64,000 nucleotides of DNA, taken from assembly GCA_963837005.1 (NCBI GenBank), contig CAWIMC010000013.1, forward strand, positions 620,001 through 684,000. Reading direction: 5' to 3'. Positions 15,556 through 28,277 of this stretch are shown in pieces. The DNA comes from CALDTK01 sp963837005. Its GTDB lineage: Bacteria; Bacteroidota; Bacteroidia; Chitinophagales; Saprospiraceae. Both the position numbers and the translations under genes were made by a program. The notes beneath the pieces are model-generated. The model was given only the letters and a program-made list of their open reading frames with translations. It ran no database searches and had not been told where the DNA came from. Position 1 is the first letter of the stretch; each line of letters opens with the position of its first letter.

Positions 15556-17643
15556 ATGCAGGTTCAATCCGCCTCAAAACCGTTCGCGTTATTGCTTACG
15601 GCTGTGCTGCTGGGCACTGCCGGTGCCTTCGCACAAAACCTGGAGACCGTCTCCCGGACCGTAGCTTTCGACCTAGACGCCGCCACACTCGATGCGTATG
15701 GACGTGACCTCCTCACCGGGCTCGCCGCAGAGGCCGGTGCCGCCGACGACTACCACTTCTCCCTGACGGGACACACCGACGTCCGGGGGGACGCGTCCTA
15801 CAACAGTCGCCTTTCGGCAAAACGTGTGGCCGCCGTCCAGACTGCCCTCCTAGAACTGGGAGTACACACGGACAGGATTGGGGTGGCGAGTTTTGGCGAA
15901 AGCCGCCCTCTGCAACGCACCGACGACGAAACCGCGCACGCCAGCAATCGCCGCGTCGAAATCCGCCTCACCACTGAGCGCGTCACCGACGTAACGCGCC
16001 TCTACGATCTCCTGGCGGAGGACTACCGCACCGAGCAGTCGCTCGCACACGACTCGGGTGGCCGAGTCGTAGGACGGGAGGGCGTCCGCGTCACCATCCC
16101 CGCCCGGGCCTTCGTCCGCGCCGATGGCGTAGAGTTGCCCACGGGTGCCACTGTCGACATTCGTATCGAGGAGGCCACCAAACCCAGTTCGATGGTGGCG
16201 CACCGCCTCCACACCAACGGCGCGAGCGGACGATTGCAGACCGGCGGCATGGTGCGTGTCACAGGCTTTAACGAAGGTCGAGAACTTCGCCTCCGTGATG
16301 GTGCCGCCCTGGCGGTAGAGATGCCGACCGCCAAGCCCGATGCCGCCATGCGTCTCTACCTCGGGGGCCGAAGCAGTGACGGGGCGATGGACTGGACGCT
16401 CGCCAGCGAGACCCGAGGCTCGACGGTCCCCGAACTCACCGTCGACCTCGCGGCCCCCGACGTGAACCCAGTCGTGCAGAAGCGCCTCGCGCGGATCAAG
16501 GCACTCTCGAGCGAACGAGACAGTCTGCTCAACACGATCCGCTTTCCGGCGGGAATGGCCGATCGGAACGTGCGCTTTCCGACCTTCTCGTCCTTACCCT
16601 CGCCATACGATCCACTCTTTGGACGACCTCTGCGGCCACACGTCCCAACTGCTCCAGTGCGCAAGGAGGTGACGCGAGGCCAGGGCCTGCGGACGAGGAC
16701 GGCCCTACAGCGCGAGACCGACGAACGCTACGCGATAGACTCGATGAACCACCGCGATAAGCAGCCCGACTACGAGGAGCGTATCCGCCGCTGGGAGGCG
16801 TCGTTGATCGCCTTCGACGCAGAGGAGCCGCAGCGCAGACAGGCGCACGCCAGTCGCCACGATAGTGTGCTCGTGCTGCGGGTCCAACAGGCCAAAGACT
16901 ACCTCCGCGAGAGTCACGAGCGCAGCGTAATGCGCAAGTTTGACTACTGGCGCGAGGACGTAGCGAAGCCAGACCTCGACTTTACCGGGCGGCGACTCGA
17001 GGCCGTGATCCGCGCTGCGGAACTCTCTTCACAGCTGCCTGCTTCGCCCTGGGCTGTTTTGGCGAAAGCCTACGATACAGATGGCGGCGACCAACGTATT
17101 GCCAGTGATACGGCCAACCTCTCAGTGAAGTACCACGAGAAGCTCTTGCTCGCGGAGTACGGCTACACTCTGGCGGCCGCTCGCGTTGTACAACTCCACG
17201 ATCGAATCAACACGCTCTACAGGGAGATACAGAACGTCCACCACATGGCTGCTCGCGAGGCACTGGACGAGGTCAACGACGAGATTGCGGGGTCGTACAA
17301 CTTCGAGATCCGTACCGCCACGCCACAGTGGCACAACTGCGACCATCCTATCCCGCCGGGAGAGTTCCAGCTACTGGTAGAGACGAGTCTTCCGGCGGGG
17401 GTGTACTTTTCAAATGCCAGCGCGGGCACGGTGGACTATTACCAGCCTTACACCGCGGCGGCCGCGACGTACCAAGGTCGAGCCCCCGTACAGATCATTG
17501 GCCTCGCCGTGACACCGGAAGGGATCCGACTCGCGCAGCAGACGGCCATCCCGACTCGCGATCAGAAAGCCCGGCAGCGTCTGGTCTACGCTCCTGCGAC
17601 GATGACCGAGGTCCGGGAGGCGATCGCCGGCTTGGGCGGCTAG
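15556..17643 (+). CDS. Exported protein with N-terminal OmpA-like peptidoglycan-binding domain
   Basis: Signal peptide (to GAFAQ, about residue 27) followed directly by an OmpA-C-like domain (about 33-143) with LTGHTDVRGDASYNSRLSAK and NRRVEIRL. The remaining roughly 550 residues are not recognised: a beta-rich part (about 165-310), then a basic, helical part with many Arg and Glu. OmpA domains are usually C-terminal, so this order is unusual. It is probably periplasmic and bound to peptidoglycan. Three hairpin repeats fall in frame with three different peptide outcomes: RLSAKR (15809), FGESR (15890) and VLAKA (17056); the first two lie inside the conserved OmpA domain. Confidence 0.75.
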   Translation: MQVQSASKPFALLLTAVLLGTAGAFAQNLETVSRTVAFDLDAATLDAYGRDLLTGLAAEAGAADDYHFSLTGHTDVRGDASYNSRLSAKRVAAVQTALLELGVHTDRIGVASFGESRPLQRTDDETAHASNRRVEIRLTTERVTDVTRLYDLLAEDYRTEQSLAHDSGGRVVGREGVRVTIPARAFVRADGVELPTGATVDIRIEEATKPSSMVAHRLHTNGASGRLQTGGMVRVTGFNEGRELRLRDGAALAVEMPTAKPDAAMRLYLGGRSSDGAMDWTLASETRGSTVPELTVDLAAPDVNPVVQKRLARIKALSSERDSLLNTIRFPAGMADRNVRFPTFSSLPSPYDPLFGRPLRPHVPTAPVRKEVTRGQGLRTRTALQRETDERYAIDSMNHRDKQPDYEERIRRWEASLIAFDAEEPQRRQAHASRHDSVLVLRVQQAKDYLRESHERSVMRKFDYWREDVAKPDLDFTGRRLEAVIRAAELSSQLPASPWAVLAKAYDTDGGDQRIASDTANLSVKYHEKLLLAEYGYTLAAARVVQLHDRINTLYREIQNVHHMAAREALDEVNDEIAGSYNFEIRTATPQWHNCDHPIPPGEFQLLVETSLPAGVYFSNASAGTVDYYQPYTAAAATYQGRAPVQIIGLAVTPEGIRLAQQTAIPTRDQKARQRLVYAPATMTEVREAIAGLGG

Positions 17644-17664
17644 CCAACGGCACTCACCACGATG

Positions 17665-18192
17665 CTATCTGCCGAGGATGTACCTAACGCCAATGCCGCC
17701 GTAGCCCGCCTGGACGCCAGACGTGTATCCGTTGCCGACGAAGAGCGTTGGGACCCAGTCTACTGTGATGACGAGCGGAATCTCATCCAGCGGAAGCTCG
17801 AGTCCGAGGTAGCCGTTGACCCCTAGCGTCGTCGATGAGAAATCGTCTTCCCCGAGAATGCCACCGAAGAGGTTGTCCTTGAAACTCCAGAAGTAGGCGC
17901 TCGCGCCGGCACCCCAGTACCACCGCAAAGAGGAGAGCCCACCGTCGAGGTTGAGGGGGTAGTGCTGCTGGTAGGCGGCTGAGATGGTGTACCAGCGGAA
18001 GAAGGTATTGAAGCGCGCCCCGCCGTAGACCTCGACGGCTCCGGCCTCGGAGATGTTGTGCTTGTAGCTTACGGCCCAGGGGTAGCCAAGACGAAGGCCG
18101 ACGGCGTTTTTGTAGGCTTGCGCGCCAGCTGTAGTGGCGGCTACGGAGAGGAGTAGCACTATGGCCACGGTGGTAAAGAGCGGTGTTTTCAT
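17665..18192 (-). CDS. Small outer-membrane beta-barrel protein
   Basis: Protein of 175 residues with a signal peptide (MKTPLFTTVAIVLLLSVAAT, cleavage near AGAQA) and alternating aromatic-rich beta strands typical of small outer-membrane barrels. It ends in GGIGVRYILGR rather than a terminal aromatic. The ATG at 18192 is chosen because it opens the signal peptide; upstream in-frame codons give only basic nonsense. It is convergent with the OmpA-domain gene (21-bp gap) and divergent from the SGNH gene. Function is unknown beyond localisation. Confidence 0.75.
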   Translation of the reverse strand: MKTPLFTTVAIVLLLSVAATTAGAQAYKNAVGLRLGYPWAVSYKHNISEAGAVEVYGGARFNTFFRWYTISAAYQQHYPLNLDGGLSSLRWYWGAGASAYFWSFKDNLFGGILGEDDFSSTTLGVNGYLGLELPLDEIPLVITVDWVPTLFVGNGYTSGVQAGYGGIGVRYILGR

Positions 18193-18517
18193 TATCTGGA
18201 TGGTTGAATGTGTTGCCGAAGGTGACCACCAGATCTCGCGCCTGCGACTGCATTTGACAAGCGGTCGACTTGGCTTAACGGTTGGGCAGGTTGCGTCAAT
18301 ACTCCATTTACTGCCCCTCGGTCGGAACGGCTTCACCGACGATATCCAGGCGTGGGATGCACACTAGTCCTCTCGGCTTGCCCTGCCGAGGGTACCCAAC
18401 GGCCGGAATCAGTGGCTTCGTGACCTCACGTTCACTACGCCATGGCCATATCGTCGTACCGGTCAGTAATAACTATGCTATAGTTTGGCGGCCAGCCCAC
18501 ACCTCCAAATCGACTGT
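18193..18517. other. Divergent intergenic region
   Basis: 325 bp between the barrel gene and the SGNH gene. It holds a 6-bp-arm inverted repeat (CTCGGC at 18372-18377, GCCGAG at 18385-18390). A TATAGTTTG stretch around 18477-18486 loosely resembles the Bacteroidota -7 element and lies about 30 bp upstream of the SGNH start. No other features are apparent. Confidence 0.3.
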
Positions 18518-21511
18518 ATGAAAATGTCACTACGACTCCTGATTCTCCTGTTTTGCGGAAGCGTAACCGTTTTGGCAACAGCCCAAAATCGCGATACCGT
18601 CCTGATCGACTTCGGGACCGTCGCGTCGCCAGCACCGTACAACAACATCACGAGTGCCCGTGCGCAGGACCCCTTCGCCCTCGCGAATACGGACGGCAAC
18701 CAGACGGGCTACGAGTTCGTGATGACCGACATCTTCAACGGCGTCAACACGGGCGGGTCGCAGACTCCAGCGGCGGCGGTCGGCTTGGCGGGAACGGCTA
18801 CTGGCGATAGCTTTTTCGGGAATGTCGGCGTCTTCGGAGGCGTCAGTGAGCCGACGGGGGCTTTCGAAATCCGCAAACTCAACCCGGCGCTCACCTACAC
18901 CTTCACGGTCTTTGCCTCGCGTACCGGCGCCACCGACATCCGGGAGGCCAAGTACGTCTTGCGCGGCATGACGGTCGACAGCGCTAACCTCAACGCGACC
19001 GACAATGCGGACCGAGTGGTGACGCTTTCGCTAAAACCAACTGCGGACAGCACGATCACCCTGACCGCAAGTCCGGGGCCGAACAACGACAACTCTACCA
19101 AATTTTACTTCATCGGTGCCTTGCGCATGAGCTACGACGAGCAAGAGGTGCCTGTGGTGGTGACGACACCGGCCGACACCTTCTTGGTCGACTTTGGGAC
19201 GGTGCTCTCGCCGCTGCCCTGGAACAACGTCACGGATGCCCGCAAAGACAGCACCTACGCGCTGATGGACGAGGAGGGCCGCATGACGGCTGTCAAGCTG
19301 ACCCTCGTTGATTCGTTTAACAACGTCAATACAAACGGCACGCAGATGCCGGCCCCTGCGCTCGGGCTACCTAATACGGCTACGGGTGACAGCTTCTTCG
19401 GTAACACGACGCCCTTTGGCGGCCAAGTACAGCCGACAGGCGGCGTCGAATTATCTGGACTCAACCCAGACCTCACCTACAGCGTGCGCCTGTTCGGCTC
19501 ACGGGCAGCTACCGACAACCGGGAAGCGAAGTACCTCGTGACTGGAGCAACCAAGGACAGCACCTTCGTGGACGGGGCCTCGAATACAGACAGGATCGGG
19601 GAGGTGTCGCTAAAACCTACAAGCTCAGGTACCATCCGCGTGATCGCCTCCGCGGGACCGAACAACAGCAACGGCTCTAAATTTTACTACCTCGGCGCGA
19701 TGACGGTGTCTACCGACCCGACGCAGTCTGGACTAGACTCGGTGCTGGTTGACTTTGGCTCTACGGCCAGTCTCACGCCCGCTCCGGCTAATAACATCAC
19801 GAACCCCGCCGACGGCCGCGTCGACGAACTCACCAACGCCCGTGGCTTCGCGACCGGCTACGGGATCGCGGTCGTGGACTCGTTCAACAACATCAACACC
19901 ACCGGTAGCATCAATCCGAACCCATCGATTGGGATTCCGGCATCCGCTACCGGCGACAGCTTCTTCGGCAACACGACTCCCTTTGGGGGACGAGTAGAGC
20001 CGACGGGTGCGGTAGAGCTTACCGGTCTCGATCCGGCCATCGAATACACCGTCGCGATGCTGGCCACGCGTGTGGCGACCAACAATCGCGAGGTCCGCTT
20101 TGACTTTAGTGGGGCCCGCGTGGACTCGGCGTTCGTCAACGCCGCGAGCAACGACGACGAGGTCGGCTCGGCCCGGATGCGACCCGATGCTCAGGGGCGG
20201 ATCCGCGTGACGGTTTCGGCAGGTGCCAACAACGAGACGGACCAAAAATTCTACTACCTCAACGCCCTCTTGCTCACCTACCCACAGCAAGCGCCCGCAG
20301 GAGCCCGCGAGATCACGCTCCTCGATCCGAACGGTGGCGAGGAGCTACAGGTCGGCAAGACCTTCGACATCAAGTGGGACAGCCGCAACGTGAAGCGCGT
20401 GGCGCTGGCGTACTCAGCCGACTCCGGGGCGACTTACGTACCGATTGATACCGTCGACGCTCTCAGTGGCCGCTACGCGTGGACGATCCCGGATGCAGCG
20501 ACGATGCGAGGTCTGGTGCGCATCTCCGAGGGAAGCATAGCCGACACGAGCAATGCAGTCTTTACCATCACCACCGATACCACGACCTGCACCATCGTCA
20601 TTGTGGGTTCGTCATCGGCCCAAGGGGTAGGTGCCAATCCGATCGACAGTTCGTGGGCCAATCGCTTCGCTCAGGATATCGCTGGCGACAACACCAAGTA
20701 TCGCGTCGTCAACATCGCGCGCGGTGGTTACACGACGTTTCACATGCTGCCCAACGGTTCGACGAGGGGCAATGGCGTAGGCATCGCCGTGGATACGATG
20801 CGCAACATCACAGCGGCACTCAAGGAGAAGCCTTTCGCGATCATCATCGCGATGCCGTCCAACGATGCGTCGCGGTTCTTCTCGGTTGGGACACAGTTGC
20901 GCAATTTCGCTATCGTGGACTCAGTAGGGCGTGCAAACGGCGCTCGGATGTATATCTCGACGACGCAGCCACGCAATTTCAACAACGAGGCGCAGCGCCA
21001 GAACCTGATCGAAGTGCGGGACTCCATCTTCGCGCAGTACGGAGACTTTGCCATTGACTTCTTCAACCCGATCGGTCAACCGAACGGCTTCCAGATTGAC
21101 TCTCTCGGCTCAGGCGACGGCATCCACCTCAACAACCAGGGCCACCGTCGCCTCTTCGAGCAAGTCCGTGCCAAGCGGATCGACACGATGAGTTGTGATC
21201 TGCTCGTAAGCAGTATCCGAGAGTTGGCCGAAAAGGCTGGGCGTTACGGTTTACGGGTCTATCCAAATCCGATGCAAGGGGAAAGGGTATACCTTGATCT
21301 CGGTAGCTTCATTAGTGAGGCTGGCGAAGTAGAGGTTACGTGGCTCGACGTACTCGGACGTACGGTGGGCGTACAGCGGCGGTACATGGCGCGGGCGGAG
21401 GAGGTACTTACTCTCGATCGGCCGGCGGCGGTAGCGGGGCGGGGCTTTCTGTACTGTAAAGTGCTCCGGCTCGCCGACGGGCGGAGTGTAGCGGTGCCAG
21501 TGATGGAGTAG
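18518..21511 (+). CDS. Secreted SGNH-type hydrolase with three repeated modules and T9SS domain
   Basis: Large exported protein of about 997 residues. After a signal peptide come three homologous modules of about 190 residues (starting near residues 27, 221 and 407), each opening with a VDFG motif and containing ATGDSFFGN and a PTG..EL..L pattern. A short Ig-like domain follows (about 595-690), then an SGNH/GDSL hydrolase domain with nucleophile Ser in VGSSSAQG (about 698-705) and the catalytic GDGIHLNNQGH (about 866), and a T9SS domain starting VYPNP (about 913). It is probably an esterase acting on polysaccharide, with the modules as adhesive or binding units. Hairpin repeats occur at 18550, 18569 and 19024. 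Confidence 0.85.
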   Translation: MKMSLRLLILLFCGSVTVLATAQNRDTVLIDFGTVASPAPYNNITSARAQDPFALANTDGNQTGYEFVMTDIFNGVNTGGSQTPAAAVGLAGTATGDSFFGNVGVFGGVSEPTGAFEIRKLNPALTYTFTVFASRTGATDIREAKYVLRGMTVDSANLNATDNADRVVTLSLKPTADSTITLTASPGPNNDNSTKFYFIGALRMSYDEQEVPVVVTTPADTFLVDFGTVLSPLPWNNVTDARKDSTYALMDEEGRMTAVKLTLVDSFNNVNTNGTQMPAPALGLPNTATGDSFFGNTTPFGGQVQPTGGVELSGLNPDLTYSVRLFGSRAATDNREAKYLVTGATKDSTFVDGASNTDRIGEVSLKPTSSGTIRVIASAGPNNSNGSKFYYLGAMTVSTDPTQSGLDSVLVDFGSTASLTPAPANNITNPADGRVDELTNARGFATGYGIAVVDSFNNINTTGSINPNPSIGIPASATGDSFFGNTTPFGGRVEPTGAVELTGLDPAIEYTVAMLATRVATNNREVRFDFSGARVDSAFVNAASNDDEVGSARMRPDAQGRIRVTVSAGANNETDQKFYYLNALLLTYPQQAPAGAREITLLDPNGGEELQVGKTFDIKWDSRNVKRVALAYSADSGATYVPIDTVDALSGRYAWTIPDAATMRGLVRISEGSIADTSNAVFTITTDTTTCTIVIVGSSSAQGVGANPIDSSWANRFAQDIAGDNTKYRVVNIARGGYTTFHMLPNGSTRGNGVGIAVDTMRNITAALKEKPFAIIIAMPSNDASRFFSVGTQLRNFAIVDSVGRANGARMYISTTQPRNFNNEAQRQNLIEVRDSIFAQYGDFAIDFFNPIGQPNGFQIDSLGSGDGIHLNNQGHRRLFEQVRAKRIDTMSCDLLVSSIRELAEKAGRYGLRVYPNPMQGERVYLDLGSFISEAGEVEVTWLDVLGRTVGVQRRYMARAEEVLTLDRPAAVAGRGFLYCKVLRLADGRSVAVPVME

Positions 21512-21608
21512 GAGTAGGTGCTCCGGGCTGCCACCAGGGGCGGGTTGCTTCTTCCCGTACCCGGCGGGCTACAGAACTCGTCCCCGGCGGCAGTCTGGAG
21601 CGTTGGGC

Positions 21609-25340
<3,732 letters not shown>

Positions 25341-25460
25341 AGTGTCTGTGCAGCGGGGATGCGGTGAGCCTACCGGGGGCGCACCTACAGGAGTACTAAC
25401 TCCCGCGGCCCACCCATGTTGAGGCGGGCGAAAATAACACAAATTGTATGTGAAAATACA

Positions 25461-25550
25461 GGGCGCTTTGCTAATTTGGGCGCTACGCTAGATGGGCGCT
25501 ACGCTAGTTGGGCGCTACGCTAATTGGGCGCTTCGCTAATTGGGCGCTAC
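25461..25550 (+). repeat. Tandem hairpin array C1 (16-bp units)
   Basis: Five and a half units of GGGCGCTACGCTARTT, starting at 25461 (one 17-bp unit), 25478, 25494, 25510, 25526 and 25542. Each contains a GCG-CTA-CGC mini-hairpin between the constant ends GGGC and TAGTT/TAATT. It lies in the gap between uvrA and the DUF3140 gene, in opposite orientation to array C2. Confidence 0.85.
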
Positions 25551-25588
25551 CATCGTGCCGTGAGGACGTTGCACGAGTCGATAGTACA

Positions 25589-25779
25589 GCCCAACTAGGC
25601 CGAAGGTCGCCCAACTAGGCCGAAGGCCGCCCAATTAGGCCGAAGGCCGCCCAATTAGGCCGAAGGCCGCCCAACTAGGCCGAAGGCCGCCCAACTAGGC
25701 CGCAGGCCGCCCAACCAGGCCGCAGGCCGCCCAACTAGGCCAAAGGCCACCCATCTAGACCGAAGGCCGCCCATCTAGC
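25589..25779 (-). repeat. Tandem hairpin array C2 (20-bp units)
   Basis: Nine and a half units of GCCCAACTAGGCCGAAGGCC. Read on the minus strand each is GGGC, a GGCC-TTC-GGCC hairpin, then TAGTT, so it shares the end sequences of array C1 but with a different hairpin core and opposite orientation. Unit divergence increases toward 25779. It ends about 20 bp before the DUF3140 stop. Confidence 0.85.
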
Positions 25780-25801
25780 AAGCACAGCGCGCGCCCTAAA
25801 T

Positions 25802-26132
25802 TTACTTCTCCGGGTCGTGCCCCCAGTTCTTCAGACTGTACAGCCAGTTGGAGCCCTCGACCTCCTTCGGCTTCTGCGCGGAGTGGCGGGCGATGTAGCT
25901 GTTGACTTTCTGCATGTGCTCGTACTGCTCGTCGGTGAGGTCGGCCTTTTTGGTGCGCTTGATCTCGATGATCTTCTCGCCGGACTTGTGGCCGATGGAC
26001 TCGCCGTCGCCGGAGTCCTGGCCGACGGACTTGGCTCTCGTCGGTGTCGAGCCAGTCCTCTATTTCGGAGGGGGCCATGTTGACCTTGTCCTTAAACTCC
26101 TGGTAGACTTCTTCTTTCTCTTTGTCGCTCAT
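25802..26132 (-). pseudogene. DUF3140 family protein, frameshifted
   Basis: The N-terminus (MSDKEKEEVYQEFKDKVNM, then EIEDWLDTDES) and, in another frame, the C-terminus (KSVGQDSGDGESIGHKSG through YSLKNWGHDPEK, stop at 25802) together match the small DUF3140 family. One extra C near 26034-26035 separates the two frames; without it the product is about 110 residues. Function of the family is not established. The sequence is otherwise well preserved, so the indel may be a sequencing artefact rather than true decay. Confidence 0.7.
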
Positions 26133-26194
26133 GGTAGGGGGTTTCTTCTGACCAACTGAAAGTCTGGGTCTGGCGTTTGCTCGGGGTGAGGCAA

Positions 26195-26764
26195 ATGCGT
26201 AAAATAGCTGTTGGCGGCGGGTGTCACTGGTGTACGGAGGCGGTGTTTCAGCAGTTGCGCGGGGTGACGCGGGTGGACCAGGGGTGGACGAGTAGTATCG
26301 ACGAGCCGGGGCGTTTTGCGGAAGCAGTGCTCATCGACTTCGATGCCAAGGTCATTCCGCTAAGTGTCTTGGTAGAGGTGCATTTGCATACGCATAGTTG
26401 TACATCCACGCATGCGTTACGGGAGAAGTATCGCTCGGCGGTGTACTGTTTTGGCGGAAGCCAAATGGAGGAAGTGCGAGAGATAATTAAGGTTGCACAG
26501 GTAGACTTTGACGCGCCTATCATCACTGAGGTCGTCCGTTTTGGTGCCTTTCGGCAAAACTCGGAACGGTACCAAGATTATTACCTGCGACAGCCGGAGG
26601 CCCCGTTTTGCGAGCGGTACATCCGTCCAAAGTTGGCGCTGTTGAGGAAGGACTTTGAGGCGTGTGTAGAGGACGAGCACGTAAGGGGCGCACTCGAGAC
26701 GCAAGCGACGCAAGGTCCGCCGCGACCCGACCCCCGCGGCAGCCAACTGAGAACTCGAAACTGA
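26195..26764 (+). CDS. msrA: Peptide-methionine (S)-S-oxide reductase
   Basis: Repairs methionine-S-sulfoxide in proteins; cytoplasmic. The active-site motif is GCHWCTE (usual GCFWCTE) with catalytic Cys10, followed by HSCTSTHALR..YRSAVY, a variant of the HDPT...QG.DvG..YRS region, and YQDYY. The length of 189 residues is usual. I start at the ATG at 26195 because a TTG at 26177 adds only six unmatched residues. Three hairpin repeats lie in frame (26313, RFAEA; 26448, CFGGS; 26546, AFRQN). The last residues (PRGSQLRTRN) are encoded by repeat family E, so the C-terminus is probably a repeat-derived extension. Confidence 0.88.
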   Translation: MRKIAVGGGCHWCTEAVFQQLRGVTRVDQGWTSSIDEPGRFAEAVLIDFDAKVIPLSVLVEVHLHTHSCTSTHALREKYRSAVYCFGGSQMEEVREIIKVAQVDFDAPIITEVVRFGAFRQNSERYQDYYLRQPEAPFCERYIRPKLALLRKDFEACVEDEHVRGALETQATQGPPRPDPRGSQLRTRN

Positions 26765-26780
26765 GAAATGAGAACTTAAG
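26734..26780 (+). repeat. Repeat family E, copy 2, at the msrA 3' end
   Basis: Second copy of the CTGAGAAC-rich repeat, again preceded by CCCCGCGGCAGCC. It supplies the last codons and stop of msrA and reaches the 3' end of the convergent carrier gene. Confidence 0.7.
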
Positions 26781-28170
26781 CATACCCTCCTACCACAGCC
26801 CCCACCAGCACCGCCATCCCCACTAAAAAAAGCAGCCCTAAGTACGGCAGCACGAACCGTAACCACCGATCAAAGGGCACCCGACACAGGGCCAGCATAG
26901 CCACCAAACCACCGAGCGTCGGATTCGCCAGATTCGTGATCCCGTCCCCCAACTGAAAGGCCAGCACCGTCACCTGCCGCGACACGCCGATCAAATCCCC
27001 GAGCGGGATCATGACGGGCAGCGTGGCGAGCGCCTGTCCCGAGCCCGACGGAATCAAGAAGTTGGTCACCGACTGTGCCCCGACCATACCAATGGCCCCG
27101 AGTACCGTCGGCAAACCTTCCAGCGCACGCGCCAGCCCGTAGGTGATCGTATCTCCGATCTGGCCTTCCTCCATGACGATGCGTACCGCATTGGCGAGCC
27201 CGACCAAGAAAGCCCCCGGTGCCACCAGCGCCACCGAGGCCAGCGCCTGCTCGGCTTGCTGAGTCGGGGATAGGCGACCGACGAGTCCGACCACCAGCGC
27301 CACGCCTATAAAGACCGCCGAGATCTCGTCCAAGAACCAGTGGTGCATAAACACCCCGTACAGCATTACCGCCAGCCCGCCGGCAAAACTTCCCAGTACC
27401 GCCCAGTCGGAGCCACTCATCCGGTAGCTGTCCAGCGCATGCGTCAGCGCGAAGCCACTCGTGTCGAGCCCCGCCGCGAGCGTTGTCTCGGGTTTTGCCG
27501 AAAGGCGCCTGTAATACCGCACGTTGTATGCCGCCAGCAAGCCCAAGGCCGCCAGGCACAGCCCTAGTCGCAGGCCCCAACCCGAGAAGATCGGCAGTCC
27601 CGCTATCTGATGCCCAATACCTACGGTGTATGGATTGAAGGGGCTTACGCCAAAACCTACGGTGATCGCTCCGACGCTGATGCCCGCGGCGAGAATCAAG
27701 TCGCCCCCGATGGCGAGCGTCAGTACGGCCGCGATCGGCACCATGGCGATATTGTTCTCGTAGCCGACGAAGACCCCGAGCATCCCGAACAGAAAGGTGG
27801 CCCCGACGATGACGCCCGTGCGCCCGCCCGTGCCTACGCGCCGCACTAGACTCCCTACGCTGTTCTCGATGGCGCGCGTCCGCTCCAGCGCCCCGAACAT
27901 GATGCCGCTGGCGAGAATAACGTATACCACCGGTGCTGCCGCCGCAAAGCCCCGCGGTAAGGCGCGTAGCAGGCCCAGCAGCGTGACCGGCGTCGAGGCC
28001 ACCACCTGGTACGTGCCCGGCACCACCCGACTGCGTCCGTCCGTCACGACGCGTTCGAAGGTGCCTGCGGGCAACAGGTAGCTGAGGAGGGCTACCGCGG
28101 TAAGGATGCCGAGCAGCATGACGACGGGGTGAGGAAGGTAGTCGTACCAGCGGCGCGGGGGGTGGGGCAT
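26776..28170 (-). CDS. YfcC/DcuC-type C4-dicarboxylate or amino-acid carrier
   Basis: Inner-membrane secondary transporter of 464 residues with about 12 hydrophobic segments. The opening PHPVVMLLGILTAVALLSYLLPAG..., the internal GFGVSPFNPYTVGIGHQIAG loop and the late IPSGSGQALATLPVMIPLGD segment are typical of the YfcC / arginine-ornithine-antiporter-like branch of the DcuC superfamily. The substrate could be a dicarboxylate or a basic amino acid or peptide; sequence alone does not decide. Hairpin repeats are embedded in loops and membrane segments (27375-27389, SFAGGL; 27492-27506, LSAKP; 27642-27656, GFGVSP). It is divergent from the Rieske-reductase gene. Confidence 0.82.
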   Translation of the reverse strand: MPHPPRRWYDYLPHPVVMLLGILTAVALLSYLLPAGTFERVVTDGRSRVVPGTYQVVASTPVTLLGLLRALPRGFAAAAPVVYVILASGIMFGALERTRAIENSVGSLVRRVGTGGRTGVIVGATFLFGMLGVFVGYENNIAMVPIAAVLTLAIGGDLILAAGISVGAITVGFGVSPFNPYTVGIGHQIAGLPIFSGWGLRLGLCLAALGLLAAYNVRYYRRLSAKPETTLAAGLDTSGFALTHALDSYRMSGSDWAVLGSFAGGLAVMLYGVFMHHWFLDEISAVFIGVALVVGLVGRLSPTQQAEQALASVALVAPGAFLVGLANAVRIVMEEGQIGDTITYGLARALEGLPTVLGAIGMVGAQSVTNFLIPSGSGQALATLPVMIPLGDLIGVSRQVTVLAFQLGDGITNLANPTLGGLVAMLALCRVPFDRWLRFVLPYLGLLFLVGMAVLVGAVVGGYA

Positions 28171-28277
28171 CGGGGGTGAAGAAACGGCCTAAATTGATGT
28201 GCTATCGACTGCCCACGAGCGTCAACTTTTGCTCCGCCCGCCTGAACAATCACCCAACCCGGCCGATCTACCGACGT

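Noticed and set aside
25461..25779. CRISPR array
   Set aside because: Units are contiguous without unique spacers and there are no cas genes.
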